Assembly: GCA_965370495.1 (NCBI GenBank)
Contig: CBDUUV010000054.1
Location: 1-16,432, forward strand
DNA length: 16,432 nucleotides
Origin: Krumholzibacterium sp965370495
GTDB lineage: Bacteria > Krumholzibacteriota > Krumholzibacteriia > Krumholzibacteriales > Krumholzibacteriaceae
Direction: 5' to 3'
In this document: in pieces, positions 8,806 through 15,780 of the stretch
How the letters are laid out: the number at the start of each line of letters is the position of its first letter
Numbering within the stretch: the stretch's first letter is position 1
Notes under the pieces: model-generated
Databases searched by the model: none
What the model was told of the DNA's origin: nothing
What the model saw: only the letters and a program-made list of their open reading frames with translations
Program-made: the position numbers and the translations under genes

Positions 8806-9924
8806 GTGGATGGTTTTGAATTGAGGGAAGAGTTACGGTATGGTGGAGGTAACTATTTGCTCCAAACCAGTTATATCAAGCAGAAGAAAGAGATTCTGAG
8901 TTCGTTCTTTCGAAACGGGACGGTTTTTGATTCAAGCGTACATGGATTCGATGATGAGCCAGGCCAGGAGGAATTGAAGAAACTGGCAAAAAATATTCAC
9001 AATCAGAATAAAAGAAGACTTCGTCTTCTTCTGGATGCCAGAGAAAGTATCGGGGATTCCCGGGATCCGGCATCGCATCTCTTGCTTGCCAGGGCGTTAT
9101 CAATCCGTAACCTTCATAGTGAAGCGATTTCTGAAGCCATGCTTGCAATCGAAAAAGGAGCAAAGGATTCGAGCCCATACATCGTCATTGGTTCTTCATG
9201 GTACCAGATAGGAGATTATAGCAGTTCTTTTGAAGCGGTGAAAAAAGGTATCGAGATTAGCCCCGATTTTCCAGATCTGCATAATCTTGTCGGGATGATC
9301 TATCTCAAAATGAAGAAATGCGGTCCAGCAGTCGAGAGTTTCAAAAGAGCGATCGGCCTGGACTTGTATTATGGTGAACCGTATCTCAATCTTGCCAGGG
9401 CTTATTTGCTCAATAGTGTTATCAAGGAAGACTACGAGCTCTCCAGAGATATGGAGAAAAATTTCAATACAAACATCAAAAGAGCGGTTCAACTGAACCC
9501 ATTTCTCAATACAGGCGCGATTGATGAGGTGAAGAAATTATTCAAGGAAGAAAAATACGAGGAAGCGCTGAGTACCATGGATGAGGTCAGGAGTGGGTCT
9601 TTGAAAGCTGATGTGGATGCCGTCATACTCGAGCTCTACCTTGTTCTTCTTCAAAACGGGGAAGGCCTGTCCGACAAGGATATCGAACAGTACCAGTCAA
9701 GAATCGAGGAACTGATCGATCAGAACCCCACTTTTGCTGATGCGTATAATGCGCTGGGGGTTTTGTATACGGCAAAATGCAAAATAATGATGGACAAATC
9801 GTACGAAGCATTCAGAAAAGCCCTGAAAATAAACAGTAAATACAGTAAGGCAAGGAAAAACATGAGGCTTACAGAAAACGACAGGCAGGGGATTTTTATC
9901 CTTTTAAAAGCGTTGTTGGACTGA
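8806..9924 (+). CDS. TPR protein with distinctive N-terminal segment
   Basis: This 372-residue protein has no signal peptide or membrane helix and should be cytoplasmic. The first 60 residues are not TPR: they contain YGGGNYLLQTSYI, then SSFFRNGTVFDS, a compact pattern that resembles a conserved header I associate with TPR proteins beside signalling genes, though I cannot confirm this by search. TPR-like helical pairs then occur near 88-121, 124-157, 158-191 and 192-225, and a further one near 312-349 (ADAYNALGVLY to FRKALKIN). Between them lies a less regular charged helical stretch. TPR arrays bind other proteins, so an adaptor role between the membrane signalling protein, ParA and the STAS proteins is plausible but inferred. 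It begins with GTG behind a strong ribosome-binding site and is followed after 47 bases by the first free-standing STAS gene. Confidence 0.8.
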   Translation: MDGFELREELRYGGGNYLLQTSYIKQKKEILSSFFRNGTVFDSSVHGFDDEPGQEELKKLAKNIHNQNKRRLRLLLDARESIGDSRDPASHLLLARALSIRNLHSEAISEAMLAIEKGAKDSSPYIVIGSSWYQIGDYSSSFEAVKKGIEISPDFPDLHNLVGMIYLKMKKCGPAVESFKRAIGLDLYYGEPYLNLARAYLLNSVIKEDYELSRDMEKNFNTNIKRAVQLNPFLNTGAIDEVKKLFKEEKYEEALSTMDEVRSGSLKADVDAVILELYLVLLQNGEGLSDKDIEQYQSRIEELIDQNPTFADAYNALGVLYTAKCKIMMDKSYEAFRKALKINSKYSKARKNMRLTENDRQGIFILLKALLD

Positions 9925-9971
9925 ACTTTGCTAGATTAGGGGTTGGCAGTTTCCTGGAGGAAGAACCTGAT

Positions 9972-10340
9972 ATGGATAAACTTCTTGTAGAAGAAATTAT
10001 GGTAGACGATGTTGTAGTCCTCAAGCTTTCGGGGCTGATCGATTCCGGAACATCCCAGTTGATGGAAGACAAGTTCAATGCCCTGATTTCCAAAGGCAAT
10101 GTCAAGATAGTTGCAGATTTGCTCGAAGTGGATTATATAAGCTCTGCCGGTTGGGGTATATTTGTTGGTGAAATCAAGGGAGTCAGGCGGGAAAACGGTG
10201 ATATCAAACTTGCCGGTATGCGTCCCGATGTAAGAGAAGTGTTCGACCTGCTGGAATTCAATGCGTTGTTGACACCGTACGCCAACAGGGATGAGGCTCT
10301 GGCGGCATTCAATGTACAGGAAAATAAAGAACCGGCCTGA
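9972..10340 (+). CDS. Single-domain STAS protein (anti-sigma factor antagonist type)
   Basis: This 122-residue protein is a single STAS domain of the SpoIIAA/RsbV type. It shows the N-terminal strand VVVLKLSGLID, a VADLLEVDYISSAGWG core and the C-terminal LLEFNALLTPY helix region. Aligned with SpoIIAA, the phosphorylated serine corresponds to S58, inside SSAGWG; the aspartate that precedes it in SpoIIAA is replaced by S57. Known members bind an RsbW-type kinase when unphosphorylated and release its partner. The likely kinase and phosphatase are domains of the large protein encoded at 3604-7971 (inference from proximity and from the shared GWG motif). The ATG at 9972 has CTGGAGG ending eleven bases upstream. 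The next gene, a paralogue, starts 28 bases after the stop. Confidence 0.92.
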   Translation: MDKLLVEEIMVDDVVVLKLSGLIDSGTSQLMEDKFNALISKGNVKIVADLLEVDYISSAGWGIFVGEIKGVRRENGDIKLAGMRPDVREVFDLLEFNALLTPYANRDEALAAFNVQENKEPA

Positions 10341-10368
10341 ATCAACAAGAAAAGGGAGTGAGGACAGG

Positions 10369-10770
10369 ATGAACGACATCAGTATTTCTTTTTCCAGACC
10401 GGAAAGTAACCCGGAAGTATCAGTGATCTCGGTTAAGGGATATGTTGATACCACCACGTCTGCCGAGCTTGAGGAAAGCCTGAAGCGTCTGTTGCGCAAG
10501 GGTAGATTCGATATCGTTATCGATCTGAAAGAAGTGAATTATATCAGCTCGGCGGGATGGGGTATATTTATCAGTGAGATCAAGGAAATCCGTGAAAACG
10601 GAGGAGACCTTAAACTTGCCGCAATGATCGGTGATGTCTACGAAGTGTTCGAACTCCTGGAATTTCAGACTATTCTGGAAAGTTACGAATCTGTCAACGA
10701 TGCCGTGGCCAGTTACAACAAAAATGAAAATACTTCTTCCGGTTCCAGGGAGTCGCGGATCAAAACCTGA
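10369..10770 (+). CDS. Second single-domain STAS protein
   Basis: This 133-residue protein is a paralogue of its upstream neighbour. It shares VIDLKEVNYISSAGWGIFI, an EIKEIRENGGDLKLA helix-strand segment and VFELLEFQTIL. The predicted phospho-acceptor is S61 within SSAGWG. The open frame extends back to 10291, inside the previous gene, but the ATG at 10369 is the better start: GAGG lies five bases upstream and the protein then begins just before the first STAS strand, as in the neighbour. The last 20 residues are polar, rich in S, N and R, and probably disordered. It probably shares the kinase and phosphatase of the large upstream protein (inference). It is the last gene of the tight run. Confidence 0.92.
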   Translation: MNDISISFSRPESNPEVSVISVKGYVDTTTSAELEESLKRLLRKGRFDIVIDLKEVNYISSAGWGIFISEIKEIRENGGDLKLAAMIGDVYEVFELLEFQTILESYESVNDAVASYNKNENTSSGSRESRIKT

Positions 10771-10825
10771 TTTTCAGTTGTTTTCCGGATAATACTGCGT
10801 GATTCTCTTTTTAAATCGATTTCTG

Positions 10826-10861
10826 GCGATTCGGGCATTTTTTCCTCCCATGGCCGAACGC
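10826..10861. repeat. Imperfect inverted repeat between the STAS genes and the VWA gene
   Basis: GCG at 10826, TTCGG at 10830 and CAT at 10836 pair with ATG, CCGAA and CGC ending at 10861. This gives 11 base pairs with one bulged A and one G-G mismatch, and an 11-base pyrimidine-rich loop. No T-run follows, so it is not a standard intrinsic terminator. It could be an mRNA hairpin or an operator. The rest of 10771-10894 shows nothing I can support. Confidence 0.35.
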
Positions 10862-10894
10862 AGAAACAGGTAATTGTTTAATCCTGCCTATCTC

Positions 10895-10923
10895 TTGAAC
10901 CGAATCCATTCCTGTTGTACTAT
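10895..10923 (+). promoter_or_regulatory. Possible sigma-70-type promoter for the VWA gene
   Basis: TTGAAC and TACTAT are separated by 17 bases. Each box matches the consensus at four of six positions. Transcription would begin near 10930, leaving a leader of about 20 bases that contains the ribosome-binding site. A separate promoter here would suit the break after the STAS genes. It is a pattern match only, and the housekeeping sigma preference of this organism is unknown. Confidence 0.35.
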
Positions 10924-10938
10924 GCTGTATCTGTCGTA

Positions 10939-10944
10939 TGGAGG
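10939..10944 (+). promoter_or_regulatory. Shine-Dalgarno sequence deciding the start at 10950
   Basis: TGGAGG lies five bases before the ATG at 10950. The longer frame would start with the ATG at 10938, which overlaps this site and has no ribosome-binding site of its own. Confidence 0.65.
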
Positions 10945-10949
10945 ATACT

Positions 10950-13118
10950 ATGCACGGGTCCAGTAATGGAATGATTTACGAAATTAGCCCTGTTGATGTG
11001 ATTCTGGTTGTTTTCCTGATTCTGTCAACAATATTCTTGTATAGAAAGACCTGGCCTCCGACATCCCTGGTGCAGAGGATAACACTCGTAACATTACGTT
11101 CAGTCGCGTTTATGCTGCTGATACTTTTCATCGTCGATCCGGCTCTTGTATCCGTAGATATCGAGGAAAGAAAAGCGGTATTGCCGGTTTTAATCGATGT
11201 TTCACGAAGCATGGGATTGAGCGACTGTAATGGCAGATCGAGGTTGGAGGCCGCGAAAGAAGATATTTACAGATTAAAAGAAATGTTTCCGGATACCAGA
11301 ATCGATGTGATACCGTTTGCTTCGAATATTCCGGCGGGAGTTTGTGATCTTGACAGTCTCCCCGGGGCTGAAGGAGAGGGAACGGATTTTTTCGGTTCAA
11401 TCAAATGGGTTCAGGACAAGTACCAGTCGAAAAACATGCCAGCGGTCATAATTCTCAGCGATGGAAGGGTAACGGGAGGGATGACTGCTTCCGGAGCGTC
11501 TATCCCTGTCAGGGTTTTCACTGTCGGGTATGGTGATACGCTTGAAGGCGTCGATCTCAGGATCGAGGAGGTATATTATGAAAGAACCATTTTTTCCGGA
11601 ACCAGAGCCAGGATAGAAACCCTGATCAGAGCAGAGGGTATTAAAGAAAATCAAGTAACTGTTGATCTGTACGAGGATAAAAAACTGATAGACAGTGTGA
11701 GGGTCTCAGTGCCCGGGGGAAAAGGTGAACTGCGGGCTGTACTTCATTTCAGGGCCGGGAAGGAAGGCCAGAGCAGATTGAAAGTCGCTGTCAGGCCGGC
11801 TGAAGGAGAAAACTCGATTTTCAATAATAATGAGACATTGCGGATAACTGTGCTGAAGGAAAAGACAAGAATTCTTTTTATTGATCAGTATGCTGATTGG
11901 AATATGACTTTTTTCAGGGATATCCTGGAAAAATCGGAAAGGTTCGAACTGGATACGGTCACATGGATGCCGACTGAAGGTTATCATACACTACCGGAGC
12001 GTGACAGGTGGAGTTTTCCCCGCGAACTTTCAGGGCTCGACAGGTATGACATCGTTATTATCGGAGATGATGAAAGATTGTTTGTATCTACTTACAATGT
12101 GGAGGTTCTTGATGCATTTGTCCGTGGAGGGGGGGGAGTGCTATTGCTCGCAAGTGAGGATTCTCCACTGAGAAACAGGGTATCCATGCAACTGCTGGAG
12201 AGGTTCCTTCCGATTACCGGAATTGGTAAGGGCTCGATCGTCTATGGTGAGTTTTTTGTGAAGTCTACTTCCGGGACGGGTGATAGCCGACTGGCGGCGA
12301 TCATGGATGCAACGGATGCTCTGGACAAATTACCGCCCCTTCCGGCGGTGATTTCCGGGTTTGAAGTCAAAGCGGGCGCTGAAGTTTCATTGTATCTTTG
12401 CAATGGGGTGCACAATTTCCCGATGGTGGCTGTTCAGCGCCATGATAACGGGGTTTCGGCGGTTATACTTGGATTCCCGATATGGAGATGGAGACTCGCG
12501 GGAGAGTCCGGCGCACTTGCATACCGTACGATTGTTACCGGACTGATCGAATATGTAACAGAGGGGATAAACCTGCCAGCAATGGTACTCAACGCTGACA
12601 GAACGGTATACCGTGCCGGAGAAAAAAGTAAGATTACAGCCCAGGTAAGAACAGCTGCCAGAATTACGGGTATCAGGGGGGAAGTCTACTCCGTTCTCGA
12701 TGGAAATGAAGACCTGGTGAGGACGTTTAATTTTGAACTTTCGAGAGGAAGAGAGGATATATTCAGGGCGGTACTCGAGCCTCTTGTACCCGGCGACTAC
12801 CGGATAACAGCAACGGGAACGACCCGTTCAGGGGAGATTATCTCGGGAGAAACAGAGGTTGTGGTGGAACCCGTGTCGATCGAATTCGCGAGAAGATCGA
12901 GAGATTCAGGATTTCTTCGCAGGCTTGCCCGCTCATCCGGTGCGGTGTCGCTGGAGGTGAATGAAATAGCAAAGCTTGCAACTCTTATAGATCCTGTAAA
13001 AGATACGATCAAAAAAAGAGAAATTGTTCCTCTGAGCAATAATCCTTTTTTATTCGTTTGTATGATAATCGTTCTTGCAGCCGAATGGATACTGCGAAAG
13101 GTGTGGGGGATGGTCTGA
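10950..13118 (+). CDS. Membrane-anchored von Willebrand A domain protein with amidotransferase-like region
   Basis: The 722-residue protein starts with two membrane helices (about 14-31 and 45-63). A VWA domain at about 78-205 follows, with the metal-site motif D83-V-S85-R-S87, T145 in GTD and D171 in LSDG. After beta-sandwich-like segments, residues from about 305 (TRILFIDQYADWN, then YDIVIIGDD and FVRGGGGVLLLAS) resemble the flavodoxin-like fold often called glutamine-amidotransferase-like in bacterial VWA proteins; I see no catalytic Cys-His-Glu triad. A further Ig-like region follows, and a C-terminal helix lies at about 699-715. The two N-terminal helices and the C-terminal one imply that the domains between them share one side of the membrane, probably the periplasm. 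This architecture is common in Bacteroidetes and Planctomycetes and has no firm function. No MoxR-type ATPase gene accompanies it here. Gaps of about 180 bases on each side suggest it is transcribed alone. Confidence 0.85.
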   Translation: MHGSSNGMIYEISPVDVILVVFLILSTIFLYRKTWPPTSLVQRITLVTLRSVAFMLLILFIVDPALVSVDIEERKAVLPVLIDVSRSMGLSDCNGRSRLEAAKEDIYRLKEMFPDTRIDVIPFASNIPAGVCDLDSLPGAEGEGTDFFGSIKWVQDKYQSKNMPAVIILSDGRVTGGMTASGASIPVRVFTVGYGDTLEGVDLRIEEVYYERTIFSGTRARIETLIRAEGIKENQVTVDLYEDKKLIDSVRVSVPGGKGELRAVLHFRAGKEGQSRLKVAVRPAEGENSIFNNNETLRITVLKEKTRILFIDQYADWNMTFFRDILEKSERFELDTVTWMPTEGYHTLPERDRWSFPRELSGLDRYDIVIIGDDERLFVSTYNVEVLDAFVRGGGGVLLLASEDSPLRNRVSMQLLERFLPITGIGKGSIVYGEFFVKSTSGTGDSRLAAIMDATDALDKLPPLPAVISGFEVKAGAEVSLYLCNGVHNFPMVAVQRHDNGVSAVILGFPIWRWRLAGESGALAYRTIVTGLIEYVTEGINLPAMVLNADRTVYRAGEKSKITAQVRTAARITGIRGEVYSVLDGNEDLVRTFNFELSRGREDIFRAVLEPLVPGDYRITATGTTRSGEIISGETEVVVEPVSIEFARRSRDSGFLRRLARSSGAVSLEVNEIAKLATLIDPVKDTIKKREIVPLSNNPFLFVCMIIVLAAEWILRKVWGMV

Positions 13119-13248
13119 ATCCGGAAAAGGCGAAATTTCTCACGGGGGTGTGGTTGAACACGTGTCACAATACAGGATCGACCGTCTTGCCGGAAAGGCA
13201 TCCAATCATTATTAATATATTTTTAGAAAAACCTTCGATTATCCCGAA

Positions 13249-13254
13249 TATAAT
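13249..13254 (+). promoter_or_regulatory. Perfect TATAAT box upstream of the lamin-tail gene
   Basis: TATAAT lies about 65 bases before the chosen start at 13319. No good -35 box is present at 16-18 bases, although the upstream DNA is AT-rich (13206-13230). The 200-base gap 13119-13318 also contains an eight-base palindrome ACACGTGT at 13158. I see no gene or clear terminator in it. Confidence 0.3.
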
Positions 13255-13318
13255 CTTTATTTCTATTGAAAGGGTAGTGGGTCTGTAGTAGTGTCGCGTG
13301 TGGAATGTGAGGTGGATG

Positions 13319-15019
13319 ATGATGACGGTGAAGACACTTGTCCCGGTTTTAATCCTCGTGATTTGTATTTCTCCGATTGCCGCATTCGGGGCCCTGCCGG
13401 CCGCAATAGTCATCAATGAAGTTTACTATGATCATCCTGGAAGCGATACGGGATGGGAATATGTTGAGTTGTTCAACAACAGCGAATCCACTGTTGACAT
13501 TTCCGGGTGGTACCTGGAAGCGGTAGATGGCAGGACAGGCAATGCGAGGATCATCTGGTTCTCCTCTCAAGCCATGTCTGTTCAACCGGATGAAATACTT
13601 CTGATAGCTGCTGAATGCAGGTTTCCTTCAGCTGGTTTGTATCTGTTGGGTAATATCGAGAACGGACCGGATGGAGTGAGGTTATGCGATCATGATGGGA
13701 TTGTTGACAGGGTAGGTTACGGAACGCACGATAATGCTGATTTGTACGAATTCTTACCAGCTGTGGATGTTGAGGCAGGGTACTCTCTTTCGAGAAAACC
13801 TGATGGACGGGATACGGATTCAAATATCTCCGATTTTGTGGCGGCTGTTCCCTCCCCCGGTATCAGAAACTGGTTTGAGCACGATATTGAAGTATTGACT
13901 CCTGTTTGCGACATTCTGTGCTGCGAAGGTTCTTCCCCTGATTTCCAGCTGGAAGTCGTTAACAGGGGATCCAGCGTTTTTCGGGATGAGGCATATGTGC
14001 GGGTATCGCTTTTACCGTCCGGTCGAGGCATTGGCCGCACCCTGATCCTGGATCTCGAACCTGGTGCCGGGGATTCATTTATGTTCACATTGTTTCCGGA
14101 TTCGGATACGGATACATGTATAACCGCGATAATTCAAAGCCTCATTGATATGAACGGGCATAATGACACATGCCGGGCGCTGCTTTTCTTTTCTCCTGGA
14201 GAGATAGTTGTAAACGAGATCATGTACAGGCCGGGCATGAATGGATGTGAGTGGATCGAGCTTTACAACAATTCACCGGGAGCTGTAGATGTTTCACGAT
14301 GGATGATTACGGATGCTGCCGGGAATGAAGGTTTTATCGGTGAAGGCCCTGTTATCATTGAAAAGGGGGAATATACCATACTCGTCGATGATCCTGGCTT
14401 TTTCAAGATCATTCACCCATCCTGCCCCTCTGATGTAGTGGCTGTAGTCGGAGGGCTGCCTGCCCTTAATGACAGGGATAGCGGAAGTTATGCCGAGATG
14501 CTGGAGTTGATCGACAGCAGTGGAAACCTTGCCGAAAGGGTGTTTTACCGGGATATGATGGATGATGAGCGGGGACGGTCCATAGAGCGATACTCTCCGA
14601 AAGCATGCAGCGTAGCTGAAGGTGGAATATGGCACAGGTGCGCTCTGGCAGAGGGATCCACTCCGGGTGAAGTGAATTCCGTGTTCTCGGCTTCATGCCA
14701 GGTCGAAGACAGGGTACAGGCTGTTCCAAACCCATTTAGTCCCCTTCGTGATAAACAGGTTGTTATATCAGGCGTTTCACAGCCCTCCGAGAAAGGGTTT
14801 AAAATCGGGATATTCAATATGCTCGGATTGCAGGTAAGAAGACTCTTTTCCGAGAAAGGCGGGGCTGACACTTTTTCTTGCAGGTGGGATGGAAAAACAG
14901 ATATCGGCCAGCCGTTGCCGACCGGGTTATACATTTGTGTGGTTGAGTTTTTTGGGGTGGGAGGTAGTGTGTGCAGGAGAGAAAGGGTCTGTATCGCTTT
15001 GTCAGGGAAGAGCTGGTAG
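13319..15019 (+). CDS. Secreted double lamin-tail-domain protein with FlgD-like C-terminus
   Basis: With the ATG at 13319 the protein has 566 residues. The open frame begins at GTG 13298, but GAGG at 13309-13312 best serves the ATG cluster at 13316-13324, and these starts place a signal peptide (hydrophobic 7-22, AFG cleavage near 24) at the very end. Residues about 29-150 form a lamin-tail domain (IVINEVYYDHPG, WEYVELFNN, VDISGWYL). About 190-290 resembles a CARDB-like sandwich (LEVVNRGSSVF). About 295-420 is a second lamin-tail domain (IVVNEIMYRPG, EWIELYNN, VDVSRWMI). Residues 466-566 are a FlgD-like domain: VPNPF at 469-473, FNMLGLQVRRLF, a WDGK turn and TGLYICVVE. Such proteins are exported, and the C-terminal domain suggests a type IX-like route (inference). 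The function of bacterial lamin-tail domains is not settled; some lie beside surface nucleases. The next gene begins inside its 3' end. Confidence 0.85.
   Translation: MMTVKTLVPVLILVICISPIAAFGALPAAIVINEVYYDHPGSDTGWEYVELFNNSESTVDISGWYLEAVDGRTGNARIIWFSSQAMSVQPDEILLIAAECRFPSAGLYLLGNIENGPDGVRLCDHDGIVDRVGYGTHDNADLYEFLPAVDVEAGYSLSRKPDGRDTDSNISDFVAAVPSPGIRNWFEHDIEVLTPVCDILCCEGSSPDFQLEVVNRGSSVFRDEAYVRVSLLPSGRGIGRTLILDLEPGAGDSFMFTLFPDSDTDTCITAIIQSLIDMNGHNDTCRALLFFSPGEIVVNEIMYRPGMNGCEWIELYNNSPGAVDVSRWMITDAAGNEGFIGEGPVIIEKGEYTILVDDPGFFKIIHPSCPSDVVAVVGGLPALNDRDSGSYAEMLELIDSSGNLAERVFYRDMMDDERGRSIERYSPKACSVAEGGIWHRCALAEGSTPGEVNSVFSASCQVEDRVQAVPNPFSPLRDKQVVISGVSQPSEKGFKIGIFNMLGLQVRRLFSEKGGADTFSCRWDGKTDIGQPLPTGLYICVVEFFGVGGSVCRRERVCIALSGKSW
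14960..14964 (+). promoter_or_regulatory. Shine-Dalgarno sequence inside the lamin-tail gene
   Basis: GGAGG, within GGGAGGT, lies six bases before the GTG at 14971. It sits in the coding sequence of the upstream gene and supports the 49-base overlap between the two genes. Confidence 0.6.
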
Positions 15020-15780
15020 CAGCCGGAGTTGTTTTCGCCCTGATTTTGTTTCCAACAATTCTTCATGGTTTTGATCATATACACGCATGGAGCAGGGGGA
15101 TGGGGGGTGTTCACAGGCCCGGGCCATGGGATCACCGCCTGTTCAGCGATTCCACCGGCGTATACATGTGTGTGATGACTTCATGCTGCAGGCCGTACTC
15201 ACTGGAAGATCTTACCGCTTCGAGAATAGAAACGGTCGTTGCAGGGCCACACCTGATATTCAGCGCATGGTGGGGGCTTCTGTACCACTATTTGTATCGT
15301 GAGGAACGTTTTCAGTCGCATGTTTTTATTCTATGTCCGGGTGAAGTGGCCGTTTTTGGTATTGCAGCAGGGATGGTTAGAAAGAAAGTTGATGGGTTTG
15401 ATCCGGAAAGCAAAATCCTCTTGTCCGGTTCACTCTTGCTGGGAACGGGCGAAAAGGGCCAGGTAGAAATCAGGACCAGCTTTGTTGATATTGATTCAGA
15501 ACCGATGTTCGAGCCGTTGGTCAGCGCACGCCTCGTTTTTTCTCCCATAGAACTGGTATTCAATTTTGATTCCAAAGGTTGGAGTAATGGTGATAACCGG
15601 ATGGGTGTCAAGGTGGGGACAGGTTCGGAAGTATATTTATTGTCAGGGTACAGGTTTGCTACAGGGGAGGTTTCAGGAGGTGTTCTGTATTCAGGCGGTA
15701 GAACCGCAGTCAGTTTTTCCTGGAGCAGCCATCCTGTTCTTGGTGATACATTTTCTGTGGGAGTGGGGAGGAAGTGGTGA
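14971..15780 (+). CDS. Putative envelope beta-barrel protein, short PorV-like
   Basis: I do not recognise a named family with certainty. The 269-residue product starts with GTG behind a strong ribosome-binding site. It has a basic N-terminus, a hydrophobic stretch at about 17-31 and a likely cleavage site near LHG at 31-33. The mature part alternates short amphipathic strands with glycine and aromatic residues (LLSGSLLLGTG, ARLVFSPIELVFNFD, GVKVGTGSEVYLLSGYRF, GGVLYSGGRTAVSFSW) and ends in an aromatic W, features typical of outer-membrane barrels. The position between a lamin-tail protein and another envelope protein, with overlaps on both sides, suggests an outer-membrane complex. The long overlap with the upstream gene is unusual, and a later start is possible, but it would lose the signal sequence. 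Confidence 0.7.
   Translation: MQERKGLYRFVREELVAAGVVFALILFPTILHGFDHIHAWSRGMGGVHRPGPWDHRLFSDSTGVYMCVMTSCCRPYSLEDLTASRIETVVAGPHLIFSAWWGLLYHYLYREERFQSHVFILCPGEVAVFGIAAGMVRKKVDGFDPESKILLSGSLLLGTGEKGQVEIRTSFVDIDSEPMFEPLVSARLVFSPIELVFNFDSKGWSNGDNRMGVKVGTGSEVYLLSGYRFATGEVSGGVLYSGGRTAVSFSWSSHPVLGDTFSVGVGRKW
15767..15771 (+). promoter_or_regulatory. Shine-Dalgarno sequence favouring GTG 15777 over ATG 15783
   Basis: GGAGG lies five bases before GTG 15777 and eleven before ATG 15783. The GTG shares bases with the stop codon of the previous gene (GTGA), a common form of translational coupling. Confidence 0.5.

Noticed and set aside
10291..10368. An N-terminal extension of the second STAS protein starting inside the previous gene
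   Set aside because: The ATG at 10369 has its own ribosome-binding site, and the extension has no STAS-like sequence.
13158..13165. Palindrome ACACGTGT as an operator
   Set aside because: Eight bases can arise by chance, the flanks are not symmetric and no second copy was noticed.
13187..13200. Small hairpin TGCC-GGAAA-GGCA as a terminator
   Set aside because: The stem has only four pairs and no T-run follows directly.
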